Shown here: positions 1-12,400 of the stretch, piece by piece
How the letters are laid out: every line of letters begins with the position of its first letter
How positions within the stretch are numbered: the stretch's first letter is position 1
DNA from: Silene noctiflora
Taxonomy: Eukaryota > Streptophyta > Magnoliopsida > Caryophyllales > Caryophyllaceae
DNA: 44,529 nt
Direction of reading: 5' to 3'
NCBI GenBank assembly: GCA_009801015.1
Contig: VHZZ01010293.1
Location: 7,256 to 51,784, forward strand
Translations under genes and position numbers: made by a program
Notes under the pieces: generated by a model
What the model was told of the DNA's origin: nothing
Seen by the model: the letters and a program-made list of their open reading frames with translations, nothing else
Database searches by the model: none

Positions 1-1487
1 TGGTGGTGTCGGGTGGTTTTGGGAGAATTGAGTCAGTGTTAGTGTCGGGTTCGTTAGCAATTCTGGGTCGTTGTGGTGGTTGTCGTGTTTGAGAGGCTTC
101 GAGTGGTGGTGGCGTGGTGCCTGGTCGGAGGTAGAGGGGCTGCTGGAATCACTGCAGGGCGGCGGTGGCAGTGGTGGTGGCCGGTGGTGACGATAAGGGA
201 GGAGGTGAGTGTGAGGGTGAGCGTGAGTGCGTGGGGTTGTGGCTGCTGAGTGGAGTCAGACCCAGTTTCTGGTTGGGTCGAACCATGGAGAACTCGGGTC
301 AAGTATGGGAATTGGGTCGAATCTGGTTGGCCCGATTTGGGGAGATTGGATGGTGAGTGTTGGGCTATTTCAGGTTTGGCCCAAGCTAAGGGTATGGGTT
401 GTGGTGAGTTGGAGATTGGGCGTTATTTTAGTTGGGCCGATTAGGAGTATGTGGAGGTTTCATGGTTGGATTCGTAATGGGCTTTCATACTCGTTTCGTA
501 ATTCACTCCCATAAACCGTGATAATGTTACAATAATAATATTAGTGATGATAATAATCTAAATAAATTTAATTATTTTAATAATGGGTACGTAATGATGA
601 TTAATTAGACGGAAATAATAATAAAGGATACGAGCAAATAATTAATAATGCATATTATTGTTCTAGGTGACGGATTCGAAGTGGAATTTTTTTGAGCTTG
701 CTATCTGTACTGTTGAGACTTTGCCCTAAGAGATAGGGTGATTAATCTGTTGCCCCTATATCTGTTCAGTTGTGGATGTTATGTTTTGATGAATGCATTG
801 TTATATGGAATATGGCATGGGTTGTACTGTGAATTATTATTATGTTCGTAAGCATGGTTTATGCCCTTATTACTGGTATGAGTATGATTTATTTATGCAT
901 TCATGAGCATGGCATATGCATGTTAGGGTGGATATCAGTTGGATATCTGTGATTGTGATTTAAAGGCCCGCGCTGGTTCTGCAGACCTATCTCCGGATAA
1001 CCTCAGCTGTTATGCTGGTTTCTCGATATTGATCGAGGTATACCCGGCCAGGGATTGGCGGGTGGGAGTTTCGGGTTGATGAGCTCAGTAGAAGGCCATG
1101 GCAACTGCATTTATCATTCATTTGCATATTTATTTACTGTGATTGATTATCCTACTCAACCGCGAGGTTGACGGTGTATTCGTTGACACCTGTGATGAAC
1201 CGTAATGGGGAGCAGATTTGATAGGTGACCGAATTTAGGTGGGAGCTTGGAAAGGCGTAAGGACATGGATGGACCGACCTAGATTATATCACACATTAGA
1301 TTTATATATTGTAATTTTCTTCCGCAGTTATGTATTAAGTTTTCTTTTGTAAACACTTACTTAAATTTAATTATATCCTGTGTTTCATTCCTTTGATTAT
1401 CTACTACCTCGGTTAATCCGGGATGGTAACACGCTCAGTTATCTGGGAAGGCCTAGATCAGGCTCTTGGATAAATGGGGGTGTTACA
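1..1487 (+). mobile_element. Ty3-type LTR remnant, cut by window edge
   Basis: The block ends at 1487 in GGGGGTGTTACA, the usual 3' end of plant Ty3 (Tekay/Del-like chromovirus) LTRs. Upstream of that end it has an LTR-like order: a TTCCGCAGTTATG stretch near 1321, a T-rich polyadenylation-like region, then a GGGATGGTAACAC motif near 1420. The same motifs in the same order occur in the opposite orientation at 44291-44529, which supports one family. No gag or pol domain is visible and the G-rich first 500 bp cannot be assigned. The left end is outside the window, so neither the LTR length nor a target duplication can be given. Family assignment is inferred from end sequences only. Confidence 0.5.
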
Positions 1488-1690
1488 GTCATTATTGGGT
1501 CGGATTTGATTTCAGGTCATTGATCATTGAATTAGGTTGTATAGGGCTCTGTGTCGCAAACGGATCGGTTTAAGTCGGTTTCGTCCTTCGATCGGTCTGA
1601 TAAATTTTCAGATTTTATTGGGTTGGTTTTCGGCTAGTCAGGTCGGGTTTGTTCGGTCGGGTCAAGTTTGCTAGCTCTAGTAACGGACTA
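1488..1690. repeat. TCGGGT/TCGGTT-rich degenerate repeat
   Basis: Short imperfect units of the form GGTCGG, TCGGTT and TCGGGT recur through this stretch directly after the LTR end. Similar blocks lie at 42600-42860 (other strand) and 43620-44035. Such sequence is common in plant intergenic DNA and in non-autonomous elements. I could not find element ends here. No coding potential. Confidence 0.45.
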
Positions 1691-1836
1691 ATAGGGTACT
1701 TCTTAATTTTCTTAATTTTTATTTTTTTATATGTTTTATGTATTATTAAAGGGGAAATGAGAGATGCGAGAAATTTAAAATCTTAAATGTGAAGGGTAAA
1801 ATTGGAAATTGAGTATATGATAATGTAAAACTTGTA

Positions 1837-1964
1837 CTCCCTCCGTTTTTTAATGAAGTTCTCACTTCTTGAATATATGTGAGGAATATTTTAATGAAGT
1901 GGTAATATCAATAAGATATAGAGGGAATACATAATTTTTTTTTTTTTGAAACATATAGAGGGAG
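1837..1964. mobile_element. Stowaway-like MITE
   Basis: The left end reads CTCCCTCCG and the right end GAGGGAG, as inverted termini flanked on each side by TA (1835-1836 and 1965-1966). Small size, AT-rich interior, CTCCCTCCG terminus and a TA target duplication are the marks of Stowaway (Tc1/mariner-type) MITEs. A second GAGGGAATAC terminus at 1921 suggests a damaged or nested right end. No ORF. Confidence 0.6.
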
Positions 1965-1994
1965 TACATAAAAGAGCAATAGTTGAGACTAATT

Positions 1995-2153
1995 CCCGGT
2001 TCTTTTGAACTTAAAGTTTCCCAAATTCAGTTCATATCATATAGAGTAGTTCAGTTTAGACAAATTCATATCCTATAAGTTCAGTTCACTTTCGTTCAAA
2101 TCTTATAGACCCAGTTTAGATTCAATGAAAATTAAGTTAAAAAGAACCTGGCT
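1995..2153. mobile_element. MITE-like element with inverted ends
   Basis: The left end holds CGGTTCTTTTGAACTTAA (1997-2014) and the right end its near-exact inverse, TTAAGTTAAAAAGAACCTGG (2132-2151). The interior repeats CAGTTCA/AGTTCAGTT motifs. A TAATT on each side (1990-1994 and 2154-2158) may be the target duplication. The superfamily is not clear from the ends. Confidence 0.5.
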
Positions 2154-2668
2154 TAATTATCGAAACAAAAAAAATGAGAACAATATATTTCGTAATTGAG
2201 ATGGAAAGTATGTATGGCCTATTGAGCATTTGAGCGATCTCCGGTGCACACAAAATTTATGAAATAAATTAGCAAATCAACAAACTCTCACTACAAGAGA
2301 ACCAGTGTACCACGAGTCCACGGCATGTTGTGGTATACTCCGTACTATATTACTAGTATCACTTATTTCTTTCGGTTTAAAGAGGCAGGACAAATGAAAA
2401 GAGGCCTAATCAATGATTATCGTTGAGTCGATAAGAAATACTCCCTTTGTTCTAATTATTTGTTATCCAAATAATCGAGAAGGAAGAAGTATATTTAATT
2501 ACCCGTACTCCGTACAAAACAATACGAGTATTATTGTTTTGGTAAGCGACTCTAAATGAGTACGATACTTGGCTACTCTCCTTAATAACACAAAATCCGT
2601 ATATACCCGACAATGAATTTCCCATCGTCAAGCCATTTTACAGAAAGTCGGTCTCAATTTTAAAGTAC
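2154..2668. other. Gene-free stretch with MITE scraps
   Basis: No gene found. Visible scraps are a CACTACAAGAGAA motif at about 2290, which resembles a CACTA transposon terminus but has no partner; two TACTCCGTA 9-mers (2336-2344 and 2506-2514); and a Stowaway-like fragment with TACTCCCTTTGTT near 2441. Confidence 0.4.
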
Positions 2669-3700
2669 CTAATACCCATGACCCATAAATGGACTAGCTC
2701 GAGGCGACTTGACGGGTGCCTCAGACAACATGTTACCACTACAATCGTAGTAAATAACACCCGAAAAATTAAGCGGGTCACACTTATCTCCCATTAATAT
2801 TGTTTTGCGCCATAACCCGCCGTCACCAAACTCATTATTCTTCTGATCACCACCACGTCTCATCTTAGTCCCCAAAGTTCGACTATGTTTTCTAAACTTG
2901 ATTGTTCCACGTGCTAGTTTGTGAGAGGCTCGACTCGATAACTTAGCACAAAAGTAGGCTAGTGTCCCCATGGACTCTAGTAAGCCTAGAGCTAGTATCT
3001 TTGATGAGCCAAGGATTTGTTTTGGTGTTGGAAGATGGTTCATTTTTTGTTTTGGGAAAGCGGGGACTAGGGCGGCCTCTGTCGTTTGGATGTCAAGTTT
3101 GTTTATCGGGTTGTCACGACCATGAACGGCATTAGATTGGGACCGAGTATCAAGGGTATCAATGATTTTATTAGCGATATCTTCATGGGTTCCTTGGGTT
3201 GACTCATCGGCTCTGGTATCGACTTTTTGTATATTATGGGAGATGGAGGTGCATCCTCTGGTGAAATTTTTGAGTTTGAATTTAAGTTGTTTGCCAAGGT
3301 TACGCGAGGTTAAGGCATAGGTGGTAGAAAGGATGTCCCAAGCCTCCTTGGAGGACGAGGCTTCAGTAACTAGTGATCCAATTGCAGGGGAGAGTGTGCC
3401 AACCAAGGCACCAAAGAGCAGCTTGTCCTGTCGAAACCAAGTGTTGAAAGCGGGGTTGGGCGTTTTCATATTTTCATCATCGTTGATGGTGGAAGGAGGG
3501 GATTTGGTCGAGCCATCAATGAAGTGAAAAAGGTCGTATCCAACTAGGAGAGACTCGAGTTGAATCCTCCAATGTTGGTAGTTAGATCCAGTCAATTTGA
3601 CAATAGAGTTAACATTTGGAAAAATAAGAGGTTTTGTGGGTTCGTCTTGATTGTGAATAGTATTGGAGTCGGACGACATTGCTTTGGGTATCGAAAACAA
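2669..3700 (-). mobile_element. Ty1/copia gag fossil
   Basis: The minus strand is open for about 343 codons. Its N-terminal half has the plant copia Gag (UBN2/Retrotran_gag) pattern: VKLTGSNYQHWRIQLESLL, then AFNTWFRQDKLL and SSKEAWDILSTTYA. The second half is less clearly gag-like. No protease, integrase, RT or LTR is seen next to it in the right order, since the copia pol remnant at 5.2-6.1 kb lies upstream in this orientation and must come from another insertion. It is treated as an element remnant; a host gene derived from gag is possible but not supported by context. Confidence 0.65.
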
Positions 3701-3759
3701 AATCTAGGCTTTAGGTTGTATGGGGGAGATTGTTGGTTTACAGTGTATATATAGAAAAT

Positions 3760-4940
3760 AGAAATGTTAATGGGAAGATGAGGATGGAGGCATGGAGGGT
3801 GACCGGTATTGGCAGGTTTTTTAGTTTGCTTGGTTGACTATTATTCTTGCAATTGAAACAATTATTCCGACTACATTAAAGCAATTAGCTAGAGAAAATA
3901 AAAACCCACCGGATTACTTTGACCAACTTTTATTTACGATTCAGGTGTCAAGCGATTTAAAATCAACTTAAGCAATCGGTTAGGATGTTTTTAAGTGACC
4001 ATTATTAAAAATACACATGTAACAACTTTTTAAGTAAGATTATTGAGGCAACGAGTTAACGACATATTTACTTAATTAGCATCTTAGGCCGAAAACATGA
4101 TCGAGTACCGGTTATGGTTATTTCTTTTGATAAGTTATTACTAGACCGTTTTAGTAAGATAATATTTATATTAGTACTGTATGTCAAATATTTTTTTTTT
4201 CGAAGCACCTAATTATGTTATCACAAATTCTCATTTGTGACGGACAAAATCCGTCACTTTGAAAAGACGTGAGGCAAAGGATGTGATTAAGCTATCTCTT
4301 TAAGAAGTGGGAGGCAAGTGGAAAGGGGTTGTGAGAGGTCTCTTTAAGAAGTAAGACGCTTTGTTATGTTATTATGAGGTGATTAAACTATCTCTAAAGG
4401 CCAAATTTAGATCCATGCCAATAGCATTGACTCTTTAGTAAGTAGCCAAGTAGACACACAAAGTTGACAAATCTTTGAGGTGCACTAAGAGTTGGAGTTC
4501 TTACTCCCAAAGTAGACACTTGATAAAAGTCGGCACTCTCTCAAGCTTATGTGGGGTTAAGCCAAAATTAGTGTGATCATCTCGGAAAACGACTCTTTGC
4601 GAAGACTCGATCATGTTTCATGCTTTTTTTTGGCAGCAAGCCTTTGGCTTTGATTTTGATTTCCCATTTTGGTGTATTTTCCTGCCCAATTTGGACAAAT
4701 GATGACATAGTTTTGAGAAAATTGATGTTTATTTTTAAGTAGAAAAGTAAGGACTCGGAAACTTAACATATGAGGAGAGCCAAATTATCATATTTGTGCG
4801 GATAATTTTCGTCACAAGCTGTAAGCGAGAGAGGGCTTGTGAATAGTCATAAGCTCGTGATCGTCACAACTTGTTGCAAGAGAAAATTATATGTAATAAA
4901 ACATACAGCGTAAAATGAGATGAAATCTTGAAAATTCCCA
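3760..4940. other. Gene-free stretch with a twin hairpin
   Basis: No gene found. The one clear structure is at 4222-4257, where two palindromes stand back to back: CACAAAT-TCT-CATTTGTG, then GTGACGGA-CAAAA-TCCGTCAC, sharing a few bases. The same motif recurs at 42342-42377. CGTCACAAGCT-type motifs near 4813 and 4865 may belong to the same MITE family, but I cannot set its ends. Confidence 0.4.
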
Positions 4941-4949
4941 AGTAAGAGG

Positions 4950-6120
4950 AACATTAGCTAATCTGTGTGAAAGTATTGCGATAGAATGAGTTAAAACTTA
5001 TCAGATTAAGGGAAACAGCTTTTGTATATTGATATTAACTTCCCCTACAAAATACACTAAGAGTTGGTATTTTTATACACTTACAAAGCACAACACCCTT
5101 TATACACCTTCCAAACACCATAGCTTAACACATATACAAAGTCCAGACAACCTGTAGGCCCTTAACTTAACACTTACTCTCAAGTTGGAGCGTGGAGATT
5201 TAATAACTTTAAACTTGGATAATAATAAATGAAGGAACGCTGAGAACCCAGTGCTTTGGTCAGCTAGTCAACAATCTGATCAAATGTATAAACATAAGCA
5301 GATATAATAAGGTCGGTCTGAACCGCATCACGAAATATATGGCAATCAACTTCAATATGTTTAGTTCGCTCATGAAATTATGAGTTAGGTGCAAAGTCGT
5401 TTGACTATCACAATGTAACACCACCAGTTTTAAGGAAGGGTACCCGTAAAAACACTCAAAATGCCACGATGCCATTTTCACCTCACAAGTAGAAGTAGCC
5501 ATAGCTCGATACTCAACTTTAGTGGAAGAACTCGACACCGCAGGATGTTTCTTGGTTTTCCAAGAAACAAACTACCACCCAACAAAACATAGTATGCGGT
5601 TAAAGAATGACGAGTTGAGGGACAACATGCCTAATCTGCATCACAATATACCGACATATCAAGAGGGGATTTCAAACGAAACAAAAGTACTTGGCCCGAC
5701 CGCCTTTAAGGTAACGTGCCACCGAAATACTGCCTGCCAATGCGACACTTGAGGTTGATCCATGAAGTGGGATAAAAGATGAACACTAGACACCAAGTCC
5801 GAACACGTGTTGGTCAAATATATCTAACGACCAATTAATTGATGATGGGACATTGCATTTTGAAGGAGATCATTTTTAGCCAAAGCCAAAGCCAAACGAG
5901 GATTTTGCTCAATAAATATCGTATCAGCCATCAGGTTTACTCCTAAACAAGGCCCGTCTCAGTCAAAATATCAACGACATACTTAGGTTGTCAAACAAAT
6001 ATATCTGTAGAGTTTTAGCCTTTCAGGTCACCACAATCCCCAAGAAATACTTTAGAAGGCCGAGGTCTTTCATGTGAAAACGACTATAGTACCTTTAGAT
6101 CTACTACAGTCCAGCTAAAG
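4950..6120 (-). mobile_element. Ty1/copia RT-RNase H fossil with LTR start
   Basis: On the minus strand pieces of copia pol read in order. Near 6080-6020 is an RT segment of the KDLGLLKYFLG type, and near 5550-5450 the RNase H hallmark SSSSTKVEYRAMATSTCE. This is followed by a CAACTTGAGAG tract near 5185 and by TGTTAAGTTAAGGG near 5175, the usual polypurine-like tract and LTR start of plant copia elements. The left (LTR) boundary is approximate. The element is broken, with several breaks and no intact frame, so it looks old. Gag, protease and integrase are absent here. Confidence 0.75.
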
Positions 6121-6478
6121 TACGAGTATTTGTTTTGGGCTATATTCTTGTTGGGTCGGTTCAATACCATAAAATAGTACCTCGAGACCTACTATAGTCC
6201 AAGTTGAATAGGCGTATTATCCATCCGGTTCAAGACCACTATATTGGGCCAATACTTTACTCTTCAAGTATTAACCCACCCGACCCGGTAAAACTTTTGT
6301 TTACCGCAGTAACAACCCACTCATCCACAGTAACAATTTTCACCATTTTTCACCCTCTCCTTTTATAAATACCCAACCCACCCCTCTTCTTCTTCCCCCT
6401 GTACATCTCAGCGAAAGCTCTGAGATCCCGCGCTCTCATTAAAAAAAAAAAAAACAAAATTATTTTCGATATTCAAAA
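6121..6478 (+). promoter_or_regulatory. TAF2 promoter and 5' leader
   Basis: A TATAAATA box lies at 6364-6371, about 115 bp before the ATG, so transcription probably starts near 6395. Upstream are TGGGCT near 6137 and TGGGCC at 6245-6250, which match the site II/TCP-type elements common in plant housekeeping promoters. The leader has a C/T-rich stretch followed by an A-run just before the start codon. Element functions are inferred from motif matches only. Confidence 0.55.
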
Positions 6479-9400
6479 ATGGCGAAAGCGAAGAAAACGC
6501 CGAAGAGTGAAGGTTCGAAACCCGACACGTCGTCGTCTGAAGCCATTGTTCTTCACCAGAAGCTTTGTCTTTCAATCGACATTGATAATCGCCGTATTTA
6601 CGGGTTTGTGTTTTGTTCTTTCTCTTTCGAGCTTTAATTATTGATTTGATTAGGTTTTGATTGATTGTGTTGTTTAATTTGTGTTTTGTCAGCTGAATTG
6701 ATTGAATTGAGTGTTTAATTCGTTTTTTTGTTGTGTTGTTTGAACATTTTGGTATACCGTATACCTAATTTGGATTGTACAGTTGAATTTATAGTTATTT
6801 TGTAGCGTATTTAGTGGAATATGTATGTTTCGAGTTAAGAAAATGAAGGAAGGTTATTGGTGCGAGTGCTGCTGAGTTAGCGTAATTTCGTAGCAAATTT
6901 AGTGAATTATAGGTTGGAGTTCTGGAATTGAGAGATGCATGTTAGTAGCTTGAGAGAACGGTAGTTGGTGCGCAACTGCACGTGCTGCTGAGAATAATGA
7001 TGTTTCCTACACTCGCTAGCCTTTTGTTTCGAAGAGGTGTGGGACAAATACGGCTGGTTATCGTTGCTTAGCGTTTACTGGTTTGTTTAGAGTTCACATG
7101 TAGCACTCCTGTGTAATGCGTCAATGATTAGAGGGATTTTATTGATTAATGAAGTAGACAGAGTAGGGTTTGGTTTTCTGATTACTAGGGTTTTGTTTTG
7201 AGCATACAATGGAACATAGAGTGTGAAGGGGGTTAGGAGTTGTCTGTGTGATCTATCGTCGTGATTAAGAGATTGATTAATGAAGTAGACAAAGTAGGGT
7301 TTGGTTTTCTGATTACTAGGGTTTTCTTTTGAGCATAGAATGGAACATAGAGTGTGAAGGAGGTTAGGAGTTGTCTGTGTGATCTATCGTCGTGATTAAG
7401 AGATTGATTAATGAAGGAGACAGAGTAGGGTTTGGTTTTCTGATTACTAGGGTTTTGTTTTGAGCATAGAATGGAACATAGAGTGTGAAGGGGGTTAGGA
7501 GTTGTCTCTGTGATCTATCGTTGTGATTAAGAGGGTTGTATCTGTTGCTAGTTATGCCTTGTTGTTTGTAACTTTTTGAACTATTGAAGTTAGGGTTTCT
7601 TAGATTATGTTATTATGATTCTATGCTTCATGTATAGCTATGTCTTGTTGAGCTGATGATTACCGGATTCGCTATGTATACGCCCTTACCAATTTCCGCT
7701 TAACGATGCACGATACGTAGGGTACTCTCATAAACCTAGTAGATCTATGGAGAGTTCCTCTTAGAGCTTGTTTGGAGTGAATGTAATTGTTAAGGGTAAT
7801 AGAGCCTAAATGAACTAGATAATGGAGTAAAGTAATGGTGATGGAAGATAGAAATGAGGAATGCTCTATTAATAATTACCCACCTCCTCTCCTATGTAAT
7901 GTATTACCCCCATGCGGAGGTAATGATTCCTCCCCCACCTCCTCTTTCTACCCTCCACAACCACCCCTAACCACCAATCTCCTTCCATTTTTCCTTGTTT
8001 TAGACTCTATTACTCCCATAGTAATTACCTCCATCCCATGCGAGTCTATCTTGGATTTGCACCGATGATTTCTCTTTTCTTGTTCTTGATTGGAAAATAA
8101 GATACTATTGAATCATTTTAAGAGCAAAAATGGACAAGGTGTTTTCGTTCAGAGACGTTACAAAGATGCCCGATTCCATTGTGTAACTATAAACATAATT
8201 TCATGTACATTAAAAATATATTTTGGTCTGAACCAAAAAAAATTATTTAGGGTGGTTGCTTTTACCTTATGCCAAAACCTGCGTCTCCTGCGTAGTTTGA
8301 ATTATTTTACCTGATAAAAGCAAGCATTCGTAAAGCCTGTTACCATGTATATTAGGCTTGTATATTGTTCTGAGTTGTCTTTTGACACATTTTTTTTTTT
8401 TCAATTTTTTTTTACTTCTTAGTTACACTGAGTTGGAGATTGCCGTCCCTGACAATGGCATCATTGGGTTGCATGCTGAAAATTTGGAGATTGAGAGAGT
8501 TTATGTGGACGGGGAGCCAGCAGATTTTGATGTTTTCCCGCATTATCAACCAGTTGACATTGAGAATAGGTGGTGTTCTGTGTCATCTGTTGATTCTGCT
8601 GCGGATGCTGCTGGGGTTACCTACATATCAGCTCTCGAAAGGGAGTTAGTCCCAAATCTTCTGATCCTTTGTCGTAATTTAATGGCTGCTGGGAATCAAC
8701 AGCAAGGTCCAGCGCCTCAGGAAAATGGAGGGCAATCAAATGGCGAAGTCAAACAGGTTATTCTGTCATATGTCATGCTAGCCATGTTCTCTAAGTTATA
8801 AATACATGCTGGTACTTGCTTTCTCAAGTAAGCAGTATTTCTTTAGTTTTTGCTACCGCTGAAACTGAATTGTGTGAAGCCAAAAAAAGTATAAGAGCAA
8901 TTGTGGATACTAAAAGCATTTACATTGTATTAAATTGAGTTCATGCGGCGGCATTACGTGTTTCTGGTTTTTTGATGGTCTGGACCCATACATTGGTTGG
9001 ATGGTCCTCAAAACTGGCTACTTGAATACAATTAGCGTTATTTGCATTTCACAGTCAGCATTCTGGATGTAATATTGTTATTGTCTTGATTAATCTGTGC
9101 AAGTGTCTCAGTCAAAGTTCTGAGTCTGTTTTTTATAAAAACGCACGCGGCTTTAAGATTATGTATTTTCTGTAGATCATACTATCAGCAGATCATACTA
9201 TCAGCAGTTTAGGTTCTTTTGACGTGTTGTGAGACCTCTTGCTTTTGTCCGTCCTCTCCTAATTTTCTCTGATGAAGCACTTTCTTATCTGATAAAAAAT
9301 GATGCTTTGAAGTGTCATATCTTTAGTATTTTCTGACTGCTAACCTAGGTTGTTGGGAGTCTTGGGATGAAGATTTATTTTAAGGCAGACTTTTCTTTTG

Positions 9401-12400
9401 TTTGGGTTGAACCTTGAAGAGGTGACAGTATATCCATCCAAGAAGACGAATTTCTTGTTTTTGTTTTTTGGATTAGGCAATTGTGGAATTTTTGTTGGAG
9501 ACAAAAGATCAGAATTTAGGGCATGTGTTTCCTTGAAAACTATTCTTCATTTGTCGTTTTCTTTCTATTTTGGTATTTAAAAATTTGAGACTCACTATTT
9601 TAAAACAGCATCTCTTAGTTCCCAATTGGAAGAAGATGTTTTGTAATGTGGTGAACATTCTTGTGATGTCTCATGTAGGTTATTGTTGGGTGCAGAATGT
9701 AAAGTTGATTAGAATTGACTATTGGGTGGAGAAGGCAGAGGCTGGAGTGCACTTTGATGACAAAGTGTTGCATACTCATAGCCAGATAAGACGTGCTCAC
9801 TGCTGGTTTCCTTGTATGGATGATAGTTTACAGCGTTGCTGGTATTATTGAATTTCCATAGTTGTTCATTGATGATAATTTTTTATTTGATCAATAGTAA
9901 ACTAAACAAAATTGTTGCGTTTTTTCCACAGCTTTGATTTAGAGTTTACTGTTCCACATAACTTTGTCGCTGTCAGCAATGGAACCTTACTTTATCAGGT
10001 GAGACAGAAAAACATTCATGTTCACGCCTTTCGTATTGTATTATTCTCCCTGTGATGCTGGATAAGATAATCGTTTTTGGTGTGACCATAACATCCTAAT
10101 AATGGTGAAAGTGTAGGTACTTTTGCTGTAGCAAAATAAATTTTGATTTCATGTCTGTCTCCACGAGTGAAATTGTTTCACTTTTGATTAATTATTACAT
10201 TACAAACACAGTAGAATTTTGAGGCCGAAAAAAAAAAAGGAATGGTTAGACTCTAATGTAAGCATAGATGTATAGAAACTTCCTTAGAGAGAAGAACATC
10301 TAATAGGATATATAGCATTGATTACAGCATGATTTAGTGTAAGGTAAATATCAAAGATGTGCTAGATTTCCTACTCATAAGAAAGATGAGACGTGCAAAA
10401 TGGTTCCTTTGTGTTGGCCAAGAGAAGACAGAGTTAGGGAAGTTTCGTTGTAAGGGAAGTATGTACAGCTGTTTTAGCCTGTGTCAAGTTGCTGGTGAGA
10501 ACTTAATCAAATTCAATGATACATGTAGGCATATAAATTCTGTACCAATTCTTATCGTGCTTTTGTTTCAGTTACTGTAATGTAACTATGGAGGCATGTA
10601 GCCATTCATGCTATTTATCAAATGATACATTGTGCGATACAGTCAAAACAAGGTAGTTTTAGGCCGTAACATCAGATTGCAAACAAGTTATAAAGCTTTT
10701 GAATGTTTTCACGACCACATTTTAAGGCGGTATCGATTGCATTTATGGCGTAACGACTGAGAGCTAACCGATTTGATATATAACTATATTTAATATTATA
10801 TCAAGCCTAACCAAGTTTTATCTTGATCTTGATGTTTGCTTTTTACTCTTCGAGTCCTGTAATGGCTCTGTTGACAACTGTACTCTAATTGTGGTTGCTG
10901 CCACAACAGAGTTTCTGGAAGGCATCTTTTTGTTTAGATGTGGCATAACATTCGTCTAAATTCTTACGTATTCTGTTGGGAGAGAAATTAGTTTGCCCAA
11001 CTTTGCATTGCAAACAGTTCTTATGGCTACTGTTATGTAGATCATTACGAACATAATGAGAGGCTAGGCACTTGACTTCAGATGGGTTCATTTGGGCTTT
11101 ATTATTATTATTTTTTTTTGCACACAAAACTTCATTCAACAATTAAACATTTCCTAAGGAAAGCTTTACCTTTCAGGAGTCTAACGTTTCAGGAGTTATC
11201 CAATTCAGGAATGTTTCTTTTGGTCTTTTCCTATCCCTCGCCCGTCCTTAGTTTTGAGCTCCGTATCCTTCTGCTAATTGGATTTCATACTTGTACGGTC
11301 AAGAGTTTCCCCAATTCATATCTGCTAAGATGGAATGTAACATGTCTTCAAGATTAATGTAGTGGGTTTCTCTTTTTGGTAATCTACTTGCACTACCCTC
11401 TATTCAAGTATAAACCGATACTCTTACACTTAATTTCTTCCTGGCCAACAAGTCGGAAAGGTTTAGAAAGCCAGATTCATTTGTAAGAAAAAAGCTACCT
11501 ATTATATTGTCTTAGAGTTATGGCCGTGCAATGTGAAGTTGTGTATAAACTATGGCACGCCAGCTGCTGCTATTTGAAGTGTAACAGTTTTAAGATTAAG
11601 GTCGTTCTCATATTCAAAATGTTTTCAGTTTTATTGTTAATTGTAACATCACCCAAAAAAAAAAAAAAAACTTGCACAGTCCATGACAGTGCCCATAATC
11701 TCATGGCTGCATTGCTGGGTACTATTTATTGTGATTAAAGGAAAATCAAAACCAGATAGTGGGTTAATCCTTTGTTTAACTTTCTAATAATCAATTCTCA
11801 CAGATGTCATTCCTTTTGATAGTTATGTAATCTTAATCTACTGGTGTTCCACCTGTTGATTGCGTATATATGAAGCTTTTAATCTGGTGTTTCCCTGGTT
11901 TCTAATTGCCGTAATTTGCTAAGAAAGGAATTTACTTCAGGATGTTTAATTATCTTGGTTACTTGAATGCAGGTTTTAAGCAAGGATGATCCTCCCCGCA
12001 AAACATTTGTATATAAATTGAATATTCCGGTCTCTGCGCGGTGGATATCTTTGGCAGTAGCGCCTTTTCAGATCGTTCCTGATTATCAAAATAGTCTTCT
12101 ATCACATATGTGTTTGACAGGAAGTCTACCAAAACTTCAGAACACTATGGAGTTTTTTCATAGCGCTTTTAGGTTAGTTAGTTTAATAAAGTATAGGCTT
12201 TAAACACCTTCTATTCAGCTTTCTTCTGTACTCTTTCTTGTTGGTGAGGGATTAAATTGCTCAACCACAACTCTGATAATTTTTCTCTATTTTGTCTCTC
12301 TTCGGCGAGTGACTGAAAAATAAAATCAGTATATTTTAGTTACATCTTGTATAACATGCCTTTTTTTTCATCGTTGCTGGTACAGACACTATGAAACCTA

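Noticed and set aside
1-514. Overlapping frames rich in Val, Gly and Trp at the left edge
   Set aside because: They come from G/T-rich repeat sequence in the LTR region and have no conserved motif.
2290-2303. CACTA transposon end (CACTACAAGAGAA)
   Set aside because: No inverse partner, subterminal repeats or 3 bp target duplication found nearby, so it is kept only as a scrap.
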